30,337 nt of DNA from JBGQBN01 sp041494805 (GTDB lineage Bacteria; Acidobacteriota; Terriglobia; Terriglobales; Acidobacteriaceae), in contig JBGQBN010000056.1 in NCBI GenBank assembly GCA_041494805.1, forward strand, positions 1 through 30,337. Direction: 5' to 3'. Below are positions 22,566 through 29,827 of the stretch, piece by piece. The notes below the pieces were generated by a model, which was not told the DNA's origin, made no database searches, and worked only from the letters and a program-made list of their open reading frames with translations. Numbering within the stretch: position 1 is the first letter of the stretch; each line of letters starts with the position of its first letter. The translations under genes and the position numbers were made by a program.

Positions 22566-23891
22566 ATGTCATCTCCAGTAACCACGATCACCGAAATCGG
22601 CGAGCACGAAGGCCAGGCTGTGACTCTCCGCGGCTGGCTCTACAACCTGCGCGAGAGCGGCAAACTATTGTTCCCAATCTTTCGCGACGGCACCGGAGTG
22701 ATCCAGGGAGTAGTGCCCAAGAGCGCGGTTTCCGCCGAAGTGTTCGACGCCGTGAAGGGCCTCACCCAGGAGTCAAGCGTAATTGTCGAAGGCAAAGTCC
22801 GCGCCGACAAACGGGCCCCCGGTGGCTACGAACTCGATGTGTCGAATGTGCAGGTGGTGCAGCGTGTCCCAGAGAACGATCCGTATCCCATTTCGCTGAA
22901 GGAACACGGCGTGGATTTCCTGATGGAGCATCGCCACTTGTGGGTGCGCACGCCGCGCCAGGCTTCCATCTTGCGAGTCCGCGCAGAGATCATCAAGGCG
23001 GCACGCGACTTTTTCGATGAGCGCGGCTTCACCCTTACCGATCCTCCCATCCTGACCCCGGCGGCGTGCGAAGGTACAAGTACGCTTTTCCCTGTCGATT
23101 ATTTCGATGAGCAGGCATATCTCACGCAGTCCGGCCAGCTTTACATCGAAGCCACTGCCATGGCGTTGGGCAAGGTGTATTCATTCGGACCGACGTTCCG
23201 CGCGGAGAAATCCAAGACCCGCCGCCACCTGACCGAGTTTTGGATGGTAGAACCCGAAGTCGCCTATGCGACGCTCGACGACATCATGGAACTGGGGGAA
23301 GGCCTTATCAGCTTCCTGGTGAAGCGCTGCCTGGAACGTCGGCGCGCCGATCTGCAGACCATCGGACGTGACATTTCGAAGCTGGAGAAAGTCGAGGCCC
23401 CCTTCCCGCGCATTCCCTATGACGAAGCGGTGAAGATGCTGCAGGACGCGCACGCCAAGGGTGCGCTGGAAACCAGGTTTGAGTGGGGCGGCGACCTGGG
23501 CTCTCCCGACGAAACCTATCTGTCGTCACAATTCGAGAAGCCCGTCATGGTGCATCGCTATCCCGCCAAGGTGAAGGCCTTCTACATGGAGCCGGACCCG
23601 CAGCGTCCGGATCTGGCGCTCTGTGTGGACGTGCTGGCGCCCGAGGGATATGGAGAAATCATCGGTGGCTCACAGCGTATGGCGTCGTACGATCTGCTGG
23701 TTAAGCGTATTCACGAGCACCAACTGCCCGAAGAGGCGTTCAAGTGGTACCTCGATCTGCGCAAGTACGGCAGCGTGCCGCACAGCGGTTTCGGAATGGG
23801 CATCGAGCGCGCCGTGGCGTGGATATGCGGGCTGGAGCACGTACGAGAGACGATTCCGTTTCCCAGGATGCTGCATAGGCTGTATCCGTAG
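22566..23891 (+). CDS. asnS: Asparaginyl-tRNA synthetase
   Basis: This class IIb synthetase charges tRNA-Asn with asparagine in the cytosol. An N-terminal OB-fold anticodon-binding domain (EGQAVTLRGWLYNLRESGKL through VQVVQRVPE, about residues 10-110) is followed by the catalytic core. Motif 2 is FRAEKSKTRRHLTEFWMVEP and motif 3 is SGFGMGIERAVAWI with HVRETIPFPRMLHRLYP at the end. The HLTEFWM segment and the IPFPR end separate AsnRS from AspRS. ATG 22566 (MSSPVTTITEIGEHEGQ) is chosen; ATG 22554 and the open frame from 22536 lie closer to or in the preceding inverted repeat. Length, 441 aa, is normal. Confidence 0.94.
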   Translation: MSSPVTTITEIGEHEGQAVTLRGWLYNLRESGKLLFPIFRDGTGVIQGVVPKSAVSAEVFDAVKGLTQESSVIVEGKVRADKRAPGGYELDVSNVQVVQRVPENDPYPISLKEHGVDFLMEHRHLWVRTPRQASILRVRAEIIKAARDFFDERGFTLTDPPILTPAACEGTSTLFPVDYFDEQAYLTQSGQLYIEATAMALGKVYSFGPTFRAEKSKTRRHLTEFWMVEPEVAYATLDDIMELGEGLISFLVKRCLERRRADLQTIGRDISKLEKVEAPFPRIPYDEAVKMLQDAHAKGALETRFEWGGDLGSPDETYLSSQFEKPVMVHRYPAKVKAFYMEPDPQRPDLALCVDVLAPEGYGEIIGGSQRMASYDLLVKRIHEHQLPEEAFKWYLDLRKYGSVPHSGFGMGIERAVAWICGLEHVRETIPFPRMLHRLYP

Positions 23892-23898
23892 CAGAAAT

Positions 23899-24010
23899 GA
23901 TTGAGTCATTGAATCATCGGGTCATTGAGTCATTGGGTCATTGAGTCATTGGTCCCACATTCAATGACTCAATGAGTCAATGCGCCGATTCAATGACCAA
24001 ATGAGTCAAT
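23899..24010. repeat. TCATTGAGTCATTGG tandem repeat with inverted complement
   Basis: The left half (23899-23952) repeats the word GTCATTGAGTCATTGG several times with variation. The right half (23961-24010) carries the complement (CAATGACTCAATGAGTCAAT). The two can fold into a long imperfect hairpin with the spacer TCCCACAT. It fills the asnS-rocF gap and contains several ATG codons, which blur the start of the arginase gene. Confidence 0.85.
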
Positions 24011-24015
24011 TCCCT

Positions 24016-24954
24016 ATGACAAATGCATCCTTCTCCAGCATCACTCCCCGCAAGATTCGCGTGATCGGCGTTCCGCTCGATCTCGGACAATCCCGCCGCG
24101 GCGTCGATATGGGACCCTCAGCGGTGCGCGTGGCCGGCCTGGAGGCGCGCCTCGAAGCGCTCGGCCATGTGGTAGAAGATGCCGGCAATGTCGCCGTCGC
24201 CATCGCGGAGCAAAAAAAGGAAGGCGATCCCCACGCCAAGTATCTGAAGGAAATTACCGCCACCTGCACCAAGCACGCCGAGCTGGTTATCAAGACTCTG
24301 GAGGCCAGCAAAGTACCGATTGTTTTGGGTGGAGATCACTCCGTCGCGGCCGGCACGGTGGCAGGGGTTGCCGAGTTTTACCGGCGCCAGAACCAGAAAA
24401 TCGGTTTGATCTGGATTGACGCGCACACCGACATCAACACGCCCGACAGTTCTCCCAGTGGCAACGTGCATGGCATGCCGCTGGCGGCTCTTATGGGCCT
24501 CGGACCGGCTGAGTTGGGCAACATTTTCAACTTTTCACCCAAGGTGAATCCGGAAAACTGCGTGTTGGTGGGAGTGCGCGACATTGATGCCATCGAAAAG
24601 GAAAACGTTTGCCGGGCGGGCATCGAGGTCTTCACCATGCGCGACATTGACGAGCGTGGCATGCGCACGGTCATGGAAGAAGCTCTGCGCATGGCAGGCC
24701 GCGGCACTGCCGGCTACCACGTCTCGCTCGATATGGACTGGGTAGATCCCGAGGACGCCCCCGGCGTGGGCACCCCGGTCCGTGGCGGCGCCACCTATCG
24801 CGAGGCGCACCTGGCCATGGAGATCATCAATGACCATGGCCGCATGCTGAGCTTCGAGATCGTCGAGGTCAATCCGGTCATTGACGAGCACAACCGCACG
24901 GCGGAGTTGGCAGTGGAGCTGACGCTCTCAGCATTTGGGAAGAAGATTCTCTAG
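24016..24954 (+). CDS. rocF: Arginase
   Basis: Arginase hydrolyses L-arginine to ornithine and urea using a binuclear manganese centre. The sequence gives KIRVIGVPLDLGQSRRGVDM with GPSAVRVAGLE, which marks arginase rather than agmatinase. It then gives the metal motifs VLGGDHSVAAG, WIDAHTDINTPDSSPSGNVH and VSLDMDWVDPEDAPGVGTPV, and the end SFEIVEVNPVIDEHNRTAEL. ATG 24016 gives MTNASFSSITPRKIRVIG, 312 aa. In-frame ATGs at 24001 and 23980 would add residues encoded by the repeat and are less likely; none has a good ribosome site. The gene stands alone and converges on the secreted-protein gene to the right. Confidence 0.94.
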   Translation: MTNASFSSITPRKIRVIGVPLDLGQSRRGVDMGPSAVRVAGLEARLEALGHVVEDAGNVAVAIAEQKKEGDPHAKYLKEITATCTKHAELVIKTLEASKVPIVLGGDHSVAAGTVAGVAEFYRRQNQKIGLIWIDAHTDINTPDSSPSGNVHGMPLAALMGLGPAELGNIFNFSPKVNPENCVLVGVRDIDAIEKENVCRAGIEVFTMRDIDERGMRTVMEEALRMAGRGTAGYHVSLDMDWVDPEDAPGVGTPVRGGATYREAHLAMEIINDHGRMLSFEIVEVNPVIDEHNRTAELAVELTLSAFGKKIL

Positions 24955-25041
24955 CACCCTTTCAGCGATCCCACGCGGTCACTACTTCGACCGACCCGGC
25001 TGCGGACAAGCCTGTGAGGGACGCCAGCCCGGAAGCTTGTT

Positions 25042-25863
25042 TCACTGCACATCGGTTACTTTTCCCTTCACAAAAGTGATCTTGAGGTCCTTGTAGACAT
25101 AAATCTGCTTGGCGCCAAGGTTGACAATCTTTTCCGGCTTGCCCAAAGCGGCTTGTACTTCGTCCGTGCTTTGCCCTAACTGGATCGTCTGGGGTTCCTG
25201 GTTGGCCTGTTGCCCTTGGCCTCCCTGTGCATCCTGGTTGCCATTGCCCTGCCCGTTGCCCTGATCGTTGCCGCCGCCCTGCTGTTGATCGCCGCCGCTA
25301 TCATCGATGGTAAAGACTTGGGCGATCGTATCCTCGATCTGCGACGGACTGGCCGTCGCCAGATATCCCTTGGCGAACTGGAAGACTACCTGCGACTTGT
25401 AGTACGTCGGCGGATTGACGTTGTTACAGGAGTCACAAGAGATAATGTCCAGCACAACCCTGTCGTTGCTCGGGCTGACTGCGATCTTCGAGGGATATAC
25501 CTTCTCTCCCACCTGGAACAAGCGGGTGTTTTGCTGCTTGTTCGCTAAATTCGCCTTGCTGAACAGCGAACCGATTCCCTTCATCACCGCGCTGTTAGGA
25601 GAATGGATGCTTCCGTCCTGATACTTGGTGGGATAAAGGGTCACGTCTCCATAAGGGACGCCGAGAATTCCGCCCTTCTTGATATCCAATATTGTGCCTG
25701 CCTCCACCACGGCAGGTCCGCTCGAGTCGGCGCCCATCTTCACCATCGTATATTGCGCCTCCAGTTGCTCTTGCAGTGAAACTTGCGCTGCCACCAAGGA
25801 CGGCGCGATCGCAACCAGAACCAAAGCCGCAACCTGGATTGAAACCTGGATCTTCTGCCGCAT
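25042..25863 (-). CDS. Exported protein with Gln/Gly-rich linker and C-terminal SmpA/BamE-like domain
   Basis: The 273-aa protein has a signal peptide (MRQKIQVSIQVAALVLVAIA then PSLVAAQ). A first domain of about 160 residues (LEAQYTMVKMG to AQVFTIDD) with ISCDSC is not recognised. A low-complexity Gly/Gln/Asn linker follows (about residues 190-232), and the C-terminus is LGQSTDEVQAALGKPEKIV with AKQIYVYKDLKITFVKGKV, the pattern of SmpA/BamE-like beta-lactamase-inhibitor-like domains. The start is decided by GAGGAGGTTTTTGTAATG: a strong SD site 8 bases before ATG 25863; the open frame extends to 25974 without any. It is followed leftward by no close gene and preceded by another exported-protein gene on the same strand (137 bases apart). 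Function unknown. Confidence 0.75.
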   Translation of the reverse strand: MRQKIQVSIQVAALVLVAIAPSLVAAQVSLQEQLEAQYTMVKMGADSSGPAVVEAGTILDIKKGGILGVPYGDVTLYPTKYQDGSIHSPNSAVMKGIGSLFSKANLANKQQNTRLFQVGEKVYPSKIAVSPSNDRVVLDIISCDSCNNVNPPTYYKSQVVFQFAKGYLATASPSQIEDTIAQVFTIDDSGGDQQQGGGNDQGNGQGNGNQDAQGGQGQQANQEPQTIQLGQSTDEVQAALGKPEKIVNLGAKQIYVYKDLKITFVKGKVTDVQ

Positions 25864-26000
25864 TACAAAAACCTCCTCTGAACCTGTTGTCCGGCGTATT
25901 CGGACCGAACCCGCCACTGCCGAAGCTACTCTGCCCGCTGAAAGCGGGAGTGCCGCAACCCTCAGGCGTGGCACTCCCTCTCTCGCCGTAATTGCGCGCT

Positions 26001-28046
26001 CTATTGGTTGGGCGATCCTTGCCCACCAGAGTCTTGCTGGACTTCCTTCTCCGTCTCGTCAGCATCCTTCTGTTGCTCTTGCAAGTCGTTGTCTACATTC
26101 GCATCCGCTGTAGGGGGTGGAACTTCACCCGCCGTGGTGGTGGTATCCGGGGCCTTCGGCAGTCCGTTTTTCCCGGAATTTTCTGCCAGCGTCTTAAGTC
26201 CGGCATCGACCATCTCGCGGAGGTGATTGTGCATTTCTTGCAAGTCGCTGACATCCACGCTGACACTGGAGCCGACGGCACACTCATCCTTCTTGCTGCT
26301 CTTCACGGTAGCGTCGACGTTGTTGTCATCGTCGGCCGTATCCCCGGTGCGGAAGATCACATCCCCAGGCGTGAGTGCGCACTCTTCGCCTTCGGAGGTG
26401 GTCACGTCCAGCGCGCTGGACACCACGAAAGTGCGGTTGTTGGGATCCAGCGCGGGCGGAACTTCGTCCCCGCTCGCTTCCGCCTCCTTGGAATTGGACG
26501 CGGCGGCGGACTGTTCTGCAGCGATCTGCCGCTTTACCGCGTCGGCAACGGCTTGCTTCGCCTCAGGTGTGAGTTGAGCCGCGCTTCCGCTTGCTTTCGC
26601 TGCGGGGCTGCCAAACAGCCAATCGCCATAGGAAGATGCGAGGCTCCCCGCAACCAGGGAATCCGCAGACCACAACGAAGCTACGAGGTCCGGATTCGAC
26701 TCAAAGCCCGGTGGCGTCCCGGCTTTGCCACTTTGCTGAGCTTCATAGGCAGCCCTGAGGTTCTCGGCAAGCAGGTAATCCGTCAGCCAAAGTGAAGCGG
26801 TGGCATAAGCCGGATACGGCTGGTAGTAGGGGCCATAGTAGCCATACCAAGGTTGGCCCTGCCAGCCCCAGTTGTAATAAACGGGCGCAGGCCACGGATT
26901 GTAGGCCCATCCGTAGTAAACAGGTTGATAGTAGTAGGCGGGCGCGTAGCCGTAATAGGGCCGGCCGCCATAGTTGTAGGTGCGATACGCGTACGCGTAC
27001 CGGCGCCCGCCCGCATAGTACGTGCGCTGGACGTAAGCTCGGCCGCCACGGCGATAGTAAGCACGCTGCGCGTAGCCCCGGCCTCGTCCCGTGGTCACGA
27101 TGCGGCGCCCGTTGCGCTCGGTAACGATTCGACGCTGGCCATGCAGGCCACGGTCGATTCTCATGTTGTGCGCCTGAATCGTGCGAACATGCCCGCCTCT
27201 GAAGCTTGCCTGTACCTTCGCTCCTGATCGGGTGTGGATTTCCCGCGTCGTCGTCGGTGGGCCCCGGCGCGCTGCCGTCGCTCCGTGACCGGCATTGGCG
27301 CCGCGCGCGTTCCCTCCAGCGCCATTGGCTCCACGGCCCGCACTAGCTCCGCCAGCTTTCGCGCCAGCACCATTCGCTCCACGGCCCGCATTGGCCCCGC
27401 GCGCGTTCCCTCCGGTGCCATTGCCTCCACGGCCCGCATTAGCTCCGCCAGCTTTCGCGCCGGGACCATTCGCTCCGCGGCCGGCATTGGCTCCGCCTGC
27501 GTTCGTTCCGGCACCATTCGCTCCACGACCGGCGTTGGCTCCGCGACCAGCATTCCCTCCGCCTGCGTTCGTTCCGGCACCATTCGCTCCGCGGCCATTG
27601 GCTCCACGGCCAGCATTAGCTCCACCAGCGTTTGTTCCGCCACCACTCGCTCCATGGCCGGCGTTAGCTCCAGTGTTCGTTCCGCCAGCATTGCTTCCGT
27701 GGGCGGTGTTGCCTCCGTGGGCTGCGTTCCCACCACCAGCACGGTTGGTTCCAGGAGCCGAACTGTTCCCGTGCCCAGCGTTCGATCCCTGGCCCGGTTT
27801 CCCTCCGGGTGCGTTGCTTGCACCATGACCGGGGTTCCCCTGTCTCTGCGCGTTCTGGCCGGGAGGCTTGTTCTGAGCCGGAGGCCTGCTGGGTGCAGCT
27901 GGCTTCGGGGCACTGCGCGGTGCCTGTGGCGGCGGCGCACTCTTCTTACCAGGTTTTTGGGCCCAAGCATGTGCTGAAACTGTTAGCAGAACAAGAAATA
28001 CCAACCACTTGGCCAGCGTACCGTCACTCTTATCGCCGAGATTCAT
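26001..28046 (-). CDS. Large exported low-complexity protein: Gly/Asn/Ala repeats plus Tyr/Trp-rich region
   Basis: The 681-aa protein has a signal peptide (LAKWLVFLVLLTVSAHAWA, residues 12-29), a Pro/Ala/Lys/Gln-rich stretch (30-70), a Gly/Asn-rich region and a 16-residue tandem repeat (about 137-254, units like GANGAGTNAGGANAGR). Next comes a basic segment TREIHTRSGAKVQASFRGGH, then a Tyr/Arg/Trp-rich segment (about 320-420; RYAYAYRTYNYGGRPYYGYA). The C-terminal half has an EAKQAVADAVKRQIAAEQ helix, a folded region with DPNNRTFVVSSALDVTT and TPGDVIFRTGDT, a coiled helix EMHNHLREMVDAGLKTLAEN, and an acidic Glu/Gln tail. ATG 28046 has AGGAGG four bases upstream. It resembles surface or matrix proteins; function unknown. 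The antisense long frame here is a composition artefact. Confidence 0.75.
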   Translation of the reverse strand: MNLGDKSDGTLAKWLVFLVLLTVSAHAWAQKPGKKSAPPPQAPRSAPKPAAPSRPPAQNKPPGQNAQRQGNPGHGASNAPGGKPGQGSNAGHGNSSAPGTNRAGGGNAAHGGNTAHGSNAGGTNTGANAGHGASGGGTNAGGANAGRGANGRGANGAGTNAGGGNAGRGANAGRGANGAGTNAGGANAGRGANGPGAKAGGANAGRGGNGTGGNARGANAGRGANGAGAKAGGASAGRGANGAGGNARGANAGHGATAARRGPPTTTREIHTRSGAKVQASFRGGHVRTIQAHNMRIDRGLHGQRRIVTERNGRRIVTTGRGRGYAQRAYYRRGGRAYVQRTYYAGGRRYAYAYRTYNYGGRPYYGYAPAYYYQPVYYGWAYNPWPAPVYYNWGWQGQPWYGYYGPYYQPYPAYATASLWLTDYLLAENLRAAYEAQQSGKAGTPPGFESNPDLVASLWSADSLVAGSLASSYGDWLFGSPAAKASGSAAQLTPEAKQAVADAVKRQIAAEQSAAASNSKEAEASGDEVPPALDPNNRTFVVSSALDVTTSEGEECALTPGDVIFRTGDTADDDNNVDATVKSSKKDECAVGSSVSVDVSDLQEMHNHLREMVDAGLKTLAENSGKNGLPKAPDTTTTAGEVPPPTADANVDNDLQEQQKDADETEKEVQQDSGGQGSPNQ
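27285..27638 (-). repeat. 48-base tandem repeat inside the exported-protein gene
   Basis: Within the 681-aa gene a 48-base unit (16 residues, GANGAGTNAGGANAGR and variants such as GANGPGAKAGGANAGR and GGNGTGGNARGANAGR) repeats about seven times, with one shortened 6-residue unit (GANAGR) in the array. Third positions vary between units, so the copies have diverged. Copy number may vary between strains. Confidence 0.8.
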
Positions 28047-28436
28047 GGTGCCTCCTGAGTATCGAAACTTTTCGCCGCACTTTCACACCGCAGTGCGGGC
28101 ATCTCTTGAACGAGGATCGCCTCATGGGTTTAAGTCAGATTCCGGGGCCCACCTGCCCGGCGATGAACTCCCACAGCTTCCAGGGGGATATCTGGCGTCG
28201 GTCTTCCGCCGCCAGCGGAAGTCTCGGTTCACCGTATGGCGCCGAAGCAAGCTCCGCACTGAATGCTGCCGAGGCTACCCCTCGAATACTATCTTTGTCA
28301 ACCCCTGAGGATCCCTGAGGAGACGACGAGCCAGTTTGTTTGGGCGTTTGCCGTGTGCCCGCCTGGTTCGAATGAACCCAAACGGTCATCCCGAACAATT
28401 TGACGCCATGCTCCATCCCGTCCAGACTGAAAGGTG
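28047..28436. other. Divergent intergenic region without a supported gene
   Basis: This 390-base gap separates the minus-strand exported-protein gene from plus-strand ddl and should hold both promoters; I could not place -35/-10 pairs with confidence. A minus-strand open frame (ATG 28416 to stop near 28135, 93 aa, ending WKLWEFIAGQVGPGI) is present but lacks a ribosome site and recognisable similarity, and a plus-strand frame overlaps it. I leave both unannotated. Confidence 0.4.
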
Positions 28437-29639
28437 ATGAAAAAACTCCGGGTGGGCATCCTGTTTGGGGGACGCAGTGGGGAACATGAAGTGTCGCTGC
28501 TCTCGGCTGCATCCGTCTTCAACGCCATCGACAAGAATAAATATGAAGTTGTGCCTATCGGCATCACCAAGGCAGGTCGCTGGCTGACCGCGGCCCACGC
28601 TGAGCGCCTGCTGAGAGGCACGCCTCCGGAGCATGAAGATCGCCACCTCCGGGCCGGCGATCCCGAGGACACACCGGGCGCTGCGGTCCTGGCAAAAGGT
28701 GAAGCCGTCGTAGTCCCTCCCGAGCCGCAGCAGAAGGGCGGTTCGTTGGCTCCGTTCGAGACCGACGCCTCGTCTTCAGCGCTGTCTCGCCGCGCCGCCG
28801 ACCGCGCCATCAACGTGGACGTGATTTTCCCCGTGCTGCACGGCACGTTTGGCGAGGATGGAACCATCCAGGGCCTGCTCGAACTGGCGGACATCCCCTA
28901 CGTCGGAGCGGGCGTGCTGGGCTCGGCTGCGGGGATGGATAAAGACATCATGAAGTCGCTGTTCCGCGCCGCCGGGCTGCCGATGGTGAAGCATGTGACC
29001 GCCCTGCGTAGTGAGTGGGAGGCGAACGCAAAGAAAGTTCAAAGACTGGTCGAAAGCAAACTGAAGTATCCCGTCTTCGTAAAGCCCGCGAACCTGGGGT
29101 CGTCGGTGGGAATCTCAAAGGCGCACGACCGAAAGGAGCTTGGTCCGGCGATCGTGGAGGCTGCCAAGTTCGACCGCAAGATTGTCATCGAGCAGGGCGT
29201 GGGAGGCAAGAAGCAGAAGGCCCGCGAAATCGAATGCTCGGTCCTGGGGAACGACAAACCGGAAGCTTCCGTGCCGGGAGAGATTGTCCCCGGCAAGGAG
29301 TTCTATGACTACACCGCCAAGTATCTCGATGAAGGCTCAGAGTTGATCATTCCGGCAAAGCTCACCAAAGCCGAGACCAAGAAAGTTCAGCAGTTGGCCA
29401 TCGGTGCGTTCAAAGCCGTGGACTGCTCTGGCCTTGCGCGTGTGGATTTCCTGATGGATCCGAAGACGCGGAAGATCTTCGTAAACGAGATCAATACCAT
29501 GCCTGGCTTCACCTCCATTAGCATGTACCCTAAGCTGTGGGCGGCGTCGGGGTTGTCGTATCCCGAGTTGATTGAACGGCTAATCCAGTTCGGACTCGAG
29601 CGGCACGAGGAGAAGAAGAAGAACCAATACAGCCGCTGA
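28437..29639 (+). CDS. ddl: D-alanine--D-alanine ligase
   Basis: This ATP-grasp enzyme makes the D-Ala-D-Ala dipeptide for peptidoglycan. Motifs in order: KKLRVGILFGGRSGEHEVSL, DVIFPVLHGTFGEDGTIQGL, ADIPYVGAGVLGSAAGMDKD, the ATP-binding YPVFVKPANLGSSVGISKA, REIECSVLGND, GEIVPGKEFYDYTAKY, ARVDFLMD and FVNEINTMPGFTSISMYPKL. It is about 400 aa, longer than the short DdlB type. An extra Pro/Glu/Ala-rich stretch at about residues 60-115 (between AERLLRG and the RAINVDVIFP strand) accounts for part of this. Start ATG 28437, directly preceded by AAAGGTG; a GTG one codon earlier is in frame. No mur genes are adjacent. Confidence 0.95.
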   Translation: MKKLRVGILFGGRSGEHEVSLLSAASVFNAIDKNKYEVVPIGITKAGRWLTAAHAERLLRGTPPEHEDRHLRAGDPEDTPGAAVLAKGEAVVVPPEPQQKGGSLAPFETDASSSALSRRAADRAINVDVIFPVLHGTFGEDGTIQGLLELADIPYVGAGVLGSAAGMDKDIMKSLFRAAGLPMVKHVTALRSEWEANAKKVQRLVESKLKYPVFVKPANLGSSVGISKAHDRKELGPAIVEAAKFDRKIVIEQGVGGKKQKAREIECSVLGNDKPEASVPGEIVPGKEFYDYTAKYLDEGSELIIPAKLTKAETKKVQQLAIGAFKAVDCSGLARVDFLMDPKTRKIFVNEINTMPGFTSISMYPKLWAASGLSYPELIERLIQFGLERHEEKKKNQYSR

Positions 29640-29827
29640 GACCCAGCCTTCTTCCCTCCGGTAGCAAACGGCGGGGGGGGGTCGACGTCTCGCCCCGGTT
29701 CAGCTCATCGTAGGTGAAATTCTGGGTTTCGGTTGTTGTCACGGTTGTTCACGATTTGATACACGTTCCGGCAGCCTCAGTCATTTCGTGGACTCGGGAA
29801 AGGCTGGGCCAGCCCCCTTGAGATATT

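Noticed and set aside
23899..24010. CRISPR array
   Set aside because: Repeats here are adjacent variants of one short word plus its inverted complement, with no unique spacers and no cas genes.
27295..27977. Long plus-strand frames rich in Pro/Ala/Phe or Ser/Arg opposite the repeat protein gene
   Set aside because: They are antisense to the 48-base repeat region of the 681-aa gene; repetitive GC-rich DNA keeps several frames open. No ribosome site or family match.
28135..28512. Minus-strand frame in the ddl upstream region
   Set aside because: No ribosome site, no similarity, and it overlaps the ddl start; kept only as a note in the intergenic entry.
29530..29742. 70-aa minus-strand frame at the end of ddl
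   Set aside because: Overlaps ddl for about half its length and contains low-complexity sequence from a G-run; no support.
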